Positions 1-10,897 of a DNA stretch of 64,000 nucleotides are shown piece by piece. Under the pieces are notes generated by a model. That model was not told the DNA's origin and did no database searches. It was given only the letters and a program-made list of their open reading frames with translations. Numbering within the stretch: the first letter of the stretch is position 1; each line of letters starts with the position of its first letter. The translations under genes were made by a program, and so were the position numbers. The stretch covers positions 264,540,574 to 264,604,573 of the forward strand of contig NC_081407.1 in the NCBI RefSeq assembly GCF_030272615.1. The letters run 5' to 3'. This DNA comes from Cryptomeria japonica. Lineage: Eukaryota > Streptophyta > Pinopsida > Cupressales > Cupressaceae.

Positions 1-239
1 AAGGATCCATCCTAAGTAATGTGGGTAAACTTCAACTCTTGAAAGCTTCACTCTAGGGTGTTTCGGTGTACCTTTTATCCTTATTCTATATCCTTGCTCC
101 TTGAGAAAAGAAGTTGGATCAAATCCAAAGGAGATTCTTATGGCCAGAAGTGGAATAGAAGAATGGGATTTCCTTAGTTGATTGAGGGACAGTCTACTCT
201 AGTAAGGATTAAGGTGGTCTTTGCATTAGTGATTCCCAT

Positions 240-1647
240 TTGCTCAATTTGGCCCTTATCACTAAAATTGGTTGGAGACTTACTATGGAGAATGAGGATT
301 TGTCAAAAGTGATAAAGAGTAAAGACCTAAATAGAGGAAATAGCAATATTTTTATTTCTAGTGATGAACTTCCTAAGGGTTCACATATTTGGAACAATCT
401 AATTAAATCCAAACTTCTACTCCAAAAAGGCTTTCTTTGGCAAGCAAGGGATGGGAGGAGTATTAAGTTTTAGAAGGCTCTTTGGGCCTTCTCTACTCCT
501 TTGGATTTTCACCGATCTATTTAGCTATTGAGAAAGAGCTTATAGATAGATTTGGAACTCTATTAAGGGATTATTGATTCCATGGCTCTTCCCCCCTAAA
601 TGGAAATCCTCCCCTATAGAGTTTGAAACTCTACTTAGAATTACTACTAAGGAACTTCTTAGGATTCTGAATAATCTGATTTTTTTATAATGGAAGTTGA
701 TGATAGGATAGTGTGGACTTTTTCTAAGGATGGGCAATACTTGGTAAAGTTGGTCTTTGAAATTCTTCTCCTTCCCATAACTCTCTCTTCAAATGGTTAA
801 TATCTGGAGATCTAAAACGATTCCTAAGATTAAATCATTTTCTAGTGGATGGTCTGTCATAAAAATATTTTGACTATTGACAATATCCAAAAGAGGGGTT
901 TCTTTATTATGAATAGGTGTATCCTACATGATGAGGTAGAGGATAATATCAACCATATTTTGTTCCATTGTCATTATTCATGGCAAGTTAGACAGAATAT
1001 TATCAACTTATTCTTGTTGGCTTGGGTGTGGCACCTATACCCCAAATTGATCTCATCTGGTTGGACTCCCCTACCAATAGATCCTTTTGTTTAGGAACTC
1101 TAGTGGTAGGCTTTCCTTCACATGGGTTGGAGCTTATGACAACAATGTAATAATAAAATTCTCAAAGACTGTAAGTCTCAATGGCAAGCTCTAACCTTTA
1201 CCATTATCAATCAGATCAATGATAATATGAAAGGCTTTGGTAAGTTCAAACACTTTCATCTCCCCTCCTCTTTGGATTGGTTTATAGAAAAGAATTGGGA
1301 TATGGCTGACAATCTTTCTAATTTTAGTTTCCCATGTTTTGGGTTTAGAAACGATATTAAAATGGTCCCCTCCGCCCATCACTAGTTGGTTAAAATTAAA
1401 TTTTGATGGGTCCTCTAAAGGGAACTTGAGTTGGTTGGGTGGGGGTGGGGTCATTATAGGTATAGGTAGCAGGGTCGTGGTGTCTTATGTGGCTAATCTT
1501 GGAATTCAAACTTCTAGTTTGGTAGAAATGATGGTGGATTTTTTTAGCATTTCTATTGCCAAGGACAAGAGTTACCAAAATATTATCATCAAAGGTAATT
1601 CAAGAAGTGTCATCATTATGTTGCAAGGAAAGGTGAAACCTGGCTGA
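240..1647 (+). pseudogene. LINE ORF2 C-terminus: RT tail, zf-RVT, RNase H
   Basis: Three blocks are recognisable. At 240-473 a peptide reads 'NLALITKIGWRL', then 'SHIWNNLIKSK' and 'FLWQARDGRSIKFW', the conserved region after the RT core of plant LINEs. The W codon there is followed by a TAG. At 849-1000 comes 'LTIDNIQKRG', then 'RCILHDEVEDNINHILFHC', a zf-RVT block that has lost one of its usual cysteines. At 1339-1647 comes 'SWLKLNFDGSSKGN', then 'GGGGVI' and 'IIIKGNSRSVI', the RVT_3-type RNase H. The first acidic residue is present in NFDG, but G replaces the usual D in KGNS. The blocks use different frames, so this is a decayed copy. Confidence 0.8.
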
Positions 1648-1763
1648 TGTGTGGGGGACCTTATCACTAAGTGTCAAGGTATCATAGCCACCTATGGCCA
1701 CATAAGGCTTCAACACACCTTTATTTTTGTGTGATGAGTTGTCAGATAACCTAGATAGTAAAG

Positions 1764-2522
1764 ATGGTATTTCCAGTCCTAAACCAAAAGGGACCCTTAC
1801 CTAGGTTAACCCTAGTAGGACAACCAAATATTAGAACCCCCCAACCCCCCATTATTGAATGCATTGATGAAGAGATAGAGGAAAAGGATAATGATTCTAA
1901 GGACTCTGCTTCCTTGTGGTCTACTGGGTTTGATTTGACCATAGATAACCCAGTTAATAATGTTGCCACCCCTTTTACCTTCTCTTTCGTCTCCTCTCCA
2001 CCTTCACTTCTGAATTCACTAAGGAAATGGGACTTCCCTTCCTTTATGGATAAGGTTAATAAATTTTTTGATGGCTACAAAAAATAGGAAGCTATAATCT
2101 GTTGGATTCTAGAATAACTAAATGTGGTAGAAAATAAAATTAACATATTGGAGGTCCTTGTCGAAGCAGATACTAGAGCTTCAAGCTAGGCAATGAACGA
2201 TAAGGACCAAAGGGTTTGGGCAGTGGCGAACAATTTAGTTTAAAATCTTGAAAGGTGGGAAGGAATGGGGGAGGAATTGAAGGGGCTCTGTGATAAGCTG
2301 GACTAGAAGGAGAACATGAAGGACATGATGAAGGCAATTAAGATTCTACAAGACAACCAAGTGTCCCTAAAAATAAAAATGAAGGAAATGATAGCTCAAA
2401 ATAATAAAATGTCCAAGGAGAATTATATAGCTATACAATCCATTGAAGAAGAAATTGCCAGGAGGCAAGCAAGAAAGAAGTGCCATTTGGATTCCTCTCT
2501 TCTAATAGGTTTAGAGTCATAA
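1764..2522 (+). pseudogene. Unrecognised coding-like remnant with coiled coil
   Basis: I do not recognise this product. Two open stretches (1764-2087 and 2316-2522) read on the plus strand, separated by stops. The first is proline-rich, then acidic (IIECIDEEIEEKDND). The second is lysine- and glutamate-rich, with heptad-like spacing over about 60 residues, and is probably a coiled coil. Position directly after the LINE RNase H suggests an extra LINE ORF, or a different element abutting it. Frame breaks show it is not functional. Confidence 0.35.
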
Positions 2523-2790
2523 TTGTCTAGGGTGAAAGATACCTTGGAGTCCCCTACTATTTCTTCTAGTAAAGGTTCAAACAAGAGGCTCGAGCCTTCT
2601 CTGACAAAGTGAAAGTGATGAGCCAAGATTGGAAGATTGAGAATCTCCCCACCAAGTAGGCCATTAGTTTGTGTCTTCGGTGGGGGTGTGTCTGTCAGTT
2701 TTTTGTTATGTTTGTCTATTTAGTCTAGTCTAGTCTTTTGATTTTGTGGTGTTTGTTTGAAGGTGCCTATTGGGTTTTTTTTTTTTTTGT

Positions 2791-4215
2791 AGTTGGCACT
2801 CTGGTTTTGGCATCTCACTCCTCATTAGTCCCTGGGTTTCTTCATTATAGAAAGTATGTAATGGTTTGGGCGTCTCCCGATTTAATCTTAATCAGAACTA
2901 TGTGTACTAGGATAAAAATTGATAATGAGGTTATAAAATGTACTAAAGGACTCTAGCAGAGTGATGATGACAAGAAGGTGACATTACCTTAGTGTTTATA
3001 CCCATAGTGACATGTAAAAGTATAGAATTACAAATGGTGATTGTTAGACTTCCATTGTGGATTCTATGTTTTTAAAATGTGAATCTACTAAGTTGATTAA
3101 TAGGCTGAATGTGTTGAATAAAAGGGATATATTCTTAGGAGAGAGACCCCCTTATCAATTCTATTAGTATGGGTGAGGCTATAAATCCCATATCAACAAT
3201 CAAATACACACATATATTATATATTTTAGGAATCTAACATCAAGTGTTATATACCTATTAAAAAAAAAAAAAATTAACCCTAAAAAGGTTGTGTAAGTAG
3301 GTTTTCTTCTCATCATTTTAATTTTGACATAAAAGTGCAACTTACTATTGTGCTTCAACCCTAATATACTTTTAAAAATATATATATGTAGCCTAACTAT
3401 AAATAGTCTAGTGCATAATATTATTTTCTTAACTCCATTCTAGATTACATTAGACATATTATGCAAGGCTATCCTCTTGTACCTTAGAGTGATAAGTGAT
3501 ATAAAGGTTTGAGTGATAAGAAAATTACAAAAAACATTCTTCCACTTTTTTTTTCTTGATATTCTTCTCTTTCTTCTTCTAGAATCTTACCCTAGTAATT
3601 TATCCTCTAACTTCTTTCTTCTTCTATAATTTTAGTTTAGTTATTTCTTTAGAACCTTTCTTCTTCTAACTTGCTTCTAGAGTGTTATCGAAGTGAAGAG
3701 ATTTTTAGTGTGCCAGATATATCTCATTCTCGAAAATTAACACATACTTGTCCTCTTTCTTGTACAACTTTTTTTCTCCACATAAATCTTGTATTGATGT
3801 GGTTTTTTTATTTACTTTTCATTATTGATTTAAGCAATCACTCAAATAATTTTGTATTTAACAGATGAGCTAAGTGTCTAAGCCCCTTACAAGAGAATAT
3901 TGGGGTTTTAGTATGGTCCTAACCCTTTACAAAGTTTCCAACTAAACTCAATTAGCCCCCAAGAACAATTATAGCTTGGCTACATAAAAAATAACAACAA
4001 TATAACAAAGTTGAAACTATTGTAATAAAATATATTACAACGTGCAACCACATGGCTAACTTCAAGATCCTCTATCTTCCCCTTCCTCTATCTTCCCCTT
4101 TTTGCAATTGCTTGCCATTACTTTCTTCCTTAAAAATAAAATAAACTAGAAGAATTTGGCTTGAACAAGGCAAAAGAGCATAAGTTCAAGATAAACTTTC
4201 CTACAGGTAAAAACA
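2791..4215. other. AT-rich spacer, no gene seen
   Basis: No coding sequence is supported here. There is a 13-A run near 3260, a short LTR-like element at 3042-3239 (listed separately), T- and TTCTTC-rich stretches at 3530-3670, and two head-to-tail copies of CCTCTATCTTCCCCTT at 4070-4101. Confidence 0.5.
3042..3239 (+). repeat. Short TGTTAG...CTAACA element, LTR-like
   Basis: A block of about 198 bp starts TGTTAGACTTCC and ends GGAATCTAACA, which are imperfect inverted ends of the kind seen on small Ty1/copia or TRIM LTRs. The flanking five bases (GTGAT and TCAAG) do not match, so insertion is not proven. It could be a truncated LTR or a chance match. Confidence 0.3.
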
Positions 4216-4627
4216 GGGCTTTGATACCAAATGAAAGTTAAATGGTATATGCATGTATTTCTAGTCGCATAAGGTTTATAATCTAAAATAGTCTTGATAT
4301 AAGTGCACATGAATGTACTCTCATAAATTAGAAACATAACATAAATATTTTCTACATTAACCCTATGAAGTAAGACATGAACATATAAGATCTAAAAAAA
4401 TTTTAACAATACATAAATCAACACAAAAAAAATGAAAGAACAAGAATATAGTAGCATATAATCTAAGAAAATACCAACCTCAAGAGTATTAAACTAATAG
4501 ATTTCTAGCAATAATAGTCGTAAATATTAAGAACTAACATGAAGATGAACACCCCATTCCTCTATAGAGAAAACTCAACATAATTTTATTCTTTACCTCC
4601 ATCTCAATCTCTTGATATAGGGAGTCA
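4216..4627 (-). mobile_element. LTR with adjoining primer-binding site, minus strand
   Basis: On the minus strand, sequence starting TGACTCCC (near 4627) and ending AACTTTCA (4232) is followed within a base by TTGGTATCAAAGCCC (4230-4216). That resembles the initiator-Met primer-binding site of plant LTR elements (TGGTATCAGAGC). This suggests an LTR of about 396 bp with its internal region towards lower coordinates, although no gag or pol is visible there. A related copy lies at about 41923-42260, at the left edge of the second duplication unit. Confidence 0.45.
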
Positions 4628-4654
4628 CTAAGTCTTAAAAAAATGACTAAAAAC

Positions 4655-5100
4655 CATTACGATGGATCCAAATAAAATTCTAAAATATTTTTTAAAATTT
4701 TATAATACTTATTTAATATTATTTGGTAATGGATCATTCATAAAAAATACTAATGATCTTTTTAATGAAAATTTAATAAATACACAATCTTGTATAGTAA
4801 CATACAGTACCATAATTATTTGACAAGATAGAAAAAAAGAAAGAAAAAGAGATCAATGAAAAAAAAGGAAAAACAATGAAAGAAGAAAATGTCTGGAAAA
4901 CGTTATGATAGATCCAAATAAAATTCTAAAATAATTTTATTTTATAATACTAATTTAGTATTATTTAATCTTGGATCAACCATAACAAATATTAATAATA
5001 TTATTTTAGTGAAAATATAATAAATATACAATCCTATATAATAACATATACCACCTCAATTATTTGACAAGATAGAAAAGAAAAGAAAAGAAAAAGTCAC
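4655..5100. repeat. Two-copy direct repeat of about 210 bp, unit 1 only
   Basis: 4655-4850 and 4899-5095 are diverged head-to-tail copies. Both contain GATCCAAATAAAATTCTAAAAT near the start (only partly identical after that) and ATTATTTGACAAGATAGAAAA near the end. A further pair is 5120-5260 and 5860-5990, sharing the AAAATATCTAAAG... CATTTAGAT pattern. Both are AT-rich and non-coding. The 4640-5290 insertion relative to unit 2 is largely made of this material. Confidence 0.6.
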
Positions 5101-6153
5101 CCGTAAGGAAAATAGAAAAGAAAATTAGAAAATATCTAAAGGGAAAAGTTCATTTAGATGGTAAACAATGTGTATGATAATATTTCATATTTGCACATAA
5201 CAAGTATCATTAAGAAAACCAAAATAATTGAAAAAAAATAATAATTACACTACGTTCTTCCACATAGCATTTTAATTTAACAAGATAGAAAAAGAAAGAA
5301 AAAGACACTAGGGAAGCATACTAGTAGCCATTATAGCTAACTTCATGCACTCACAGTTTCTAAATAGTACATCGGATCTTGACGATTTTTTTTTTGCTGT
5401 TTTCTCAACGTGTGATTTAACTACTTATAGCTATTGTTTTGGTTTCTGGGTAGTAATGATGCATGCTATGGGATCTGTTATGCGTGCAAGCATCAAAAAG
5501 TACACTTTTCAAAGTGTCACCCAATACCTGCTTAACGATGCCCCAGTAACAGTGCACTTAAAATCATCAATACTTATACACAAATGTCCCAGTAGTCTTG
5601 TGCTTTGGGTACTAATTAAGGTGGATAAATGGATGGGTACCAATTAAGGTGCATAAATGGGTCAATTATGGTCCAAAAAAGCTAAAAATGAGTGGCGATT
5701 GATACATGTGTAATTCATTAATGAGCTTTTAGTTATTTGTTTTGTTTTTTAAAAGTTATTAATTAAGAGGTTAGATGTGCAAGGAGTGAATGGTTTTTGG
5801 AACATGAACAATAACTGGAGTTGAATGTGTAAGGAGTGAAATATAATAAAAGACAAGAAACTTAGAAAAATATCTAAAGAAAAAATTTCATTTAGATTGT
5901 AATCAATGTGTACAATAACATTTCACACCTGCAGATAACAAAAATCATTAAGAAAACTGAAAGAATAGAAAAATGATTTAACAACACTAGAGTCTTTCTT
6001 GTTTTCTTCTCAAGAAATCATATGTAATTCAAGATTTTCTACCCTCATTTGTCAAGACAAGGAATCTGGAAATATTGAGAAAAAAATGTCTCAAAGTTTT
6101 TCTCTATGAATTGTGATTGAATCATTCCAAACTCTTCAACTCACATTAAGAAA

Positions 6154-6310
6154 ATGGAAGTCCATCTCCACCTTTATGAGATGATGCTTTGTTGCAAAGC
6201 CCATGGCTCTTAAAGTTGTTGTATTGCTTAACATCCCACAGATTATGGCTACACATGGCAAGGAAAATCCTTTCTCTGTTAATGAAATCACTGAGCAAAT
6301 TTCTTACATC
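6154..6310 (+). pseudogene. O-methyltransferase copy 1, exon-1 stub
   Basis: This matches the first 50 or so codons of the O-methyltransferase at 43648. It opens MEVHLHLYEMML and carries the same downstream segment around LLNIPQI and THGKENP. Relative to copy 2 there is a 2-base deletion just after the MML codons, so the native frame hits a stop about 20 codons in. Homology to exon 1 stops near 6310 and is followed at once by intron-1 sequence, meaning the rest of exon 1 (including the SAM-binding motif) has been deleted. It is a dead partial paralogue, and its intron now holds the whole nested transposon cluster. Confidence 0.85.
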
Positions 6311-6957
6311 TATCTAAAATTAATTTAGAGCTATTTTATTGGCTTAAAAATTATTATTTATAAACATGTATGAATATGTCACTTATTTTGAATTATTTTA
6401 TTTTTATCTAAATAATGTTGATAATTAGATATATCAACATTATTTAGGTAAAAATTATCAAGAGATATCAATTTAGAGTTATTTTATTTACTTAAAAGTT
6501 GTTTTCATACTATGTGTATGGAGACATAAATTTTATGTCTTGTTTATTTTTCTTGTATTAATTATAAGAAGAAGAACTATTACAATGTATATTTTAGATT
6601 TTAGAACCACACTTAGACTGTCCAACTTATCCCAGATACATTTGTCTTCAGCAAGGATTGTACAAAAACTATTACATAGACTTATACATTGAATACATAC
6701 ATCCAACTTGTACAAAGATTTATACACAAAATGACCCATGACCAGTGTACAAAATGGGTCTTGTATATCACATCCATATACAAATGAGAACCATATAATA
6801 TATATTGTGTTGTATCACCCATGTGTCATTAGTCAAAAAGTTTAGCAATAACTGCACAATGATCCTATTTTTCAATCCACGAGGTCCAACCAAGAGAACC
6901 CTTCATCCATATGATAGTCTTATTCCATGGTGTTGCTCCCATTACTACTAGCTAGGC

Positions 6958-7601
6958 CTAGTGTTGCCTCTCCATCTTCCTCCCCTCATTGATCTCATTC
7001 ATAAAGGGTGCAAAAACATTAACAAATGGGGTTCTCTCCATATTCAATCTAGACCAACTATATCCATGTGAGAGCTCGGAGCTGTAGAACCTGGTAGTCC
7101 CATCCTGAATAAATATTTCAAACTTCCTTTTAGCAAGCCTCATGGCAACTATGACATGTACATCAATGTTATAAAGAATGAGTCTCCTTATAGGCTCAAT
7201 AAGCAATCTCTCCTTACCCTAGAATTTATCTTTATTCCTACTATTCCAAATAATCTAGAAAATTTCACTAGACAAAATATTCCAGAATAAAAGATTATCT
7301 TTTTTTAAATAATTAATGTGCATGGCTACAACATCATGACAAACAAAGCTAGAGGAGAAATCAACCCCACATAAATTCCATATTTCCTCAGTAAAAATGC
7401 ATTCAAAGAAAACATGTTTGATAGTTTTAGAAACCCTGCAAATATTACAAATATCAATAGATCTCTTTGATTATTGTTAAATGGAAGCTTCTGAAGAGTA
7501 AATAGTTACTTGAAGGATTTCTTTTTAGGAGCAATATCACTGCCCCATAATCTAGTTCAAAGCTTTTGACAATCATTATTATTATAGTTTACTTTCCAAA
7601 A
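6958..7601 (-). pseudogene. LINE ORF2 zf-RVT and 3' end
   Basis: Read on the minus strand from 7601, the sequence gives a KLWGSDIAPK...FKQLFTLQKLP pattern, then a degenerate zf-RVT block around 7470-7380. A last open stretch at 7206-6958 begins MLIEPIRRLILYN. This is the continuation of the ORF2 reading interrupted at 35873 by the gypsy element. Multiple stops show it is decayed. 6545-6957 is probably LINE 3'UTR. Confidence 0.65.
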
Positions 7602-8426
7602 TGATGCAGGAGCATCCTCGGCCTATGAGCAATCTTGCATCAACCAAAAATATTTCCTTTCAGTTTAGTTCTTGTTCAGTTCAGTGTACATTTTTTTGTG
7701 TTCCTACCAGTAGGTGTCGATCGTTTCTTGCTTTTCATTGCAAATCCTATTTTCAGTTTCCAGGCTGGTTCATGTGCTTAATTCCATATTTTTAGTCCAT
7801 TTGGATTCTTTTCCATCTAGTTAACTCTCCAGTTTGACTATTTTTGGGTTCCGGGATAGTTCTTGAACTTATCGGTTGGTTTTCCTTCATTTTCGGAGTG
7901 GTTTCTTGGCGTGTGGATCTATTTGGGGTCTTGTCCGATGTTCTTTGGTGTGTGGCCGCCCGTCCTGCTGATCCATTGTTCTTGGTTGTTATTTTCCGGA
8001 ACAATTTCTTTCATTTTTAGGGTCGACCTAGTTAAACGTTTCATTTTCCTGAATTGGTAAATGTAATATTTTGTGGCTGACCCGGATATGTTCCGAAGGT
8101 TATATATACGGTATTATGTAATCATTTGTAGGACAAAGAGGAAGTAGAAAATAGAATAAGGATTTAGATTCATGATTAGCTATCCAGTTGACTCGGAGAG
8201 TTCCAGATGGATTATATTTGGCTTGTAGCCTACATGTAATTGGTTGACTACCAGATGTTCTAATATGATTGTATGATGATAATCGATTGGTTGTCGAAGG
8301 TTCTAAGACAATAATATGATGTGTTTATATAATCTTTCTATGGTTTCTTATTTCTTTCATTGTGTTACTCTTGCTGCATAAGTCAGTCAGTTCTCTTTTG
8401 AGGGTTTACCGGTTATGGTTGCATCA
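7602..8426 (+). repeat. 5' LTR of the outer gypsy element
   Basis: It runs from TGATGCAGG to GGTTGCATCA, with an identical length (825 bp) to the 3' copy. It lies directly after CAAAA, the target duplication. A TATATATA-like segment near 8100 (GGTTATATATACGG) is a plausible core promoter, and GGTATTATGTAATC follows. Confidence 0.93.
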
Positions 8427-8428
8427 AT

Positions 8429-8446
8429 TGGTAGCAGAGCTGGTTA
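8429..8446 (+). other. Primer-binding site of the outer gypsy element
   Basis: TTGGTAGCAGAGCTGGTT lies two bases after the 5' LTR. It resembles the initiator-Met primer-binding site (TGGTATCAGAGC) with one mismatch in the core. A leader of about 170 bp follows before the gag start. Confidence 0.8.
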
Positions 8447-8617
8447 TGAACCGGTTGGTGGAAGAGTTGTTTGTGAACCTTGAGACATTCCTTTGGGTGG
8501 ACAGATCATCAATTGGAGGTAGGTTGTGTGTGTGTTCAATAGATCATTGAGTGAGAGGCAATTGAAACCGGTAGTCAGATCATTGAGTTGAGGTAGTTCA
8601 CCAGAGCGGAAGAGGAG

Positions 8618-9606
8618 ATGCTACCTAGAAGGGTGAACCCTCTGAGGGTAGAGAAGATGATGGAGGATTTCAAGAATGAGATGAGGAACGAAATCCAGAA
8701 TGCATTGGCTAGTTTGCAGAGGAACCTAAAGTCTGACGATGAGTATGAAGAAGTCAGTAAAGAGCTTGAAGCGGAAGATGATGAAGGACTGGAAGATGGA
8801 AGAGAGGAAAAAATCCTGAGAGCAGTGGTGCAAGAGAGTAAAGTTCATAAAGTGGAAGTTTCAAACTTTTCCAAAACGCTGAACACGGAGGATTTGATTG
8901 ATTGGGTCGGAGAGTTGGAGGATTACTTTGAGTTTGAGGATGTCAAGGACCCGCAGAGAGTCTGGTTGGCATAGACTAAGTTGAAAGGGCATGCTGCCTT
9001 ATGGTGGAAATAATTGCAGAGACACAGAATGGAGAATGTTGAAATGAAGATCACTCGGTGGAGATAGATGGTTGCAAGATTGAAGGCCAAGTTCATATCG
9101 GGAGAATATGAGTTCGAATTGTTTAAGAAGTTGCAGAACCTGAAATATAGAAACATGATTGTGAAAGAGTATATTGAGGAATTCTACAAGGTGATGATTA
9201 GATCTAGACATAGAGAGATGGATAGAGAAAAGGTGGCAACGTACATAAATGGACTTGCATTTAACATTCTGGATGAGATGAGTATGTTGAGGGTTTCCAT
9301 AGTTGAAGAAACTTACCAATATGCTTTGAAGGTTGGGGAGAAGATGAGAAGAAGACAGGCAAATAACCCTAGAGGGAGGGAGGGATTCAAAGGGTAGATG
9401 AGTACAGAGAAGTAGAATGTGGAAGAAGAATCAAAACCTAAGTGGAGTAAAGAACCAAAACAAAAAATACAGAGAAAAGGTAGTGGTAGTACTAGTAGAG
9501 ATTTTCCCAGCAAATGTTTCAAGTGTCGCAAAACCGGACATAGATTTTATGAATGTAAGAAGGGAATGGAAAAAAGTTGCGTGGCAAATGAGGACCTAGA
9601 AGGTGA
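8618..9606 (+). pseudogene. gag of the outer gypsy element
   Basis: A single frame runs from ATG 8618 to the Tat insertion, broken by in-frame stops at 8972, 9011, 9065, 9395 and 9413. The order is a highly charged N-terminus (coiled-coil-like, acidic around DDEYEEVSKELEAEDD), a retrotrans_gag core (LKGHAALWW and EYIEEFYKV), and a CCHC zinc knuckle CFKCRKTGHRFYEC near 9510-9555 for RNA binding. The ATG at 8618 is the first in frame after the leader. Several of the stops look like CAG or CAA changed to TAG or TAA. The frame continues at 34165 on the far side of the Tat element. Confidence 0.88.
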
Positions 9607-10875
9607 TGTAGACACTTAAAAATAATTATTTTAATTATTTTAAGTTCTTTACATAATTAATTTATTAATTGTGTCAATTCCTATTCCTTCTCAATATTAA
9701 TTAAATATAATTAATGTTGTCACTATAGTCTGTTGATTGATTTATTTAATAAATCAATCCACCTTTATTCTTCTAAAAATCCCTAATATTAAGTCTCATC
9801 AAATTCCTCCTTTTAATTAATTAATTAACTAGGTGATTCCTACAAATCACCTTTTTCCTAATCCATCATTAACCTAATGAATTATTCTAAAAGTTCCTTA
9901 AACTCACTTATCATTATTCTTCTAATTTTTAATTCCCTCCACTCATTCTCTCTCCTAGTCAAATACTCCTACAAATCTTATCTACCCTAATCCCACCTAA
10001 TCATTCTTCTAATCCCTCTCCTAATGAGTTGCTAGTGGCTAATCATCATGATTAGCCACAAAATCAACTCCTTGTCCCTTCCATCCAACCACCTTCCTTA
10101 AATTCTCTTTTCCTAGGTGAGTGTGAAATTTTCAAAATCTCACATTCCTCTAAGCATCCCATCCTCCAAGGAATTTTTAATTCCTTCAATCCCCATGATC
10201 ATCCTTTTTGAAGAATTTTTAATTCCTCATCCCCATCCCTCAAGGAATGTTTTACTCCTTTCTCTTCCCTAGGAACATTGGGAAGTCTTCCCAATAAGCC
10301 TTGAGGAGTGTGGAGATAAGAAGTTCCTTTAAGGCATATCTCTTGGTCTCCACACTTGTATTGTCACCTCCTCTTGGGCCATGTGTGGGCTCACAAGAAA
10401 TCTCGACCCTTCATCTTGGGTCAATACTAGCCCTCCATTTATCCTCTTCTTCTCCTATAAATTGAGGACTACATCCCTTTGTTTCTCATCTCCAAGTCAA
10501 GTAAGTCTATGCTGCTAGTTTGAGTTCAAGAAATCATCCTCATACCTACATTATGCCAAAATTTGCACTCACCCACCCTTAGCCAATTCATAACCCCTTG
10601 TTCCTCAATTCATCCCTCCTCATCAATCCATCTTCCATCCATTGTGCACAATATTGGAGAGCCAACCATATTATCCACATCAGACCAATCCAATCAAGCT
10701 AAGAAAGGGCACGTTCTTGGCTTCAACAAGAGACCAAATCGGAGGAATAAGAGAACTCTCTTGGCAAGGTATAAAACATTATTTTTCATGTTTTGTTCTT
10801 TGAATGTTTTGTGTCTTTTATGCTTTTATTGAAATTAACAATCTAACCTTGCAGTAAGATATTTCCCTTTGTTCA
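9607..10875 (+). repeat. 5' LTR of the Tat element
   Basis: It starts TGTAGACACTTAAAA directly after GGTGA and ends TTTGTTCA. A TATAAATTGAGG motif near 10456-10467 is a plausible promoter TATA box. The open stretch at 10563-10832 is repeated in the other LTR only because the LTRs are copies of each other; I do not call it a gene. Confidence 0.92.
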
Positions 10876-10878
10876 TTT

Positions 10879-10897
10879 TGGCACGCCCGGTGGGAAC
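10879..10897 (+). other. Primer-binding site of the Tat element
   Basis: TGGCACGCCCGGTGGGAAC lies three bases after the LTR. It starts TGG as expected for pairing with a tRNA CCA end. I do not assign the tRNA. Confidence 0.75.

Larger units (their letters stand above)
1..2790 (+). mobile_element. 3' part of a plant L1-type LINE, entering from the left edge
   Basis: The left edge lies inside a non-LTR retrotransposon read on the plus strand. Sequence resembling the C-terminal part of the reverse transcriptase is followed by a zf-RVT region and a reverse-transcriptase-linked RNase H, the order of plant L1 ORF2. The reading frame is broken by several stops and frame changes, so the copy is dead. 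The 3' end is not sharp: a T-rich 3'UTR-like stretch runs to about 2790 and I see no clear poly(A) tail or target duplication. The 5' portion (ORF1, endonuclease, RT core) is outside the window. Confidence 0.8.

Noticed and set aside
10563-10832. Conserved small ORF of about 90 codons, also found at 33847-34122
   Set aside because: Both copies are in the two LTRs of one element, so similarity reflects LTR identity and gives no evidence of selection on a protein.
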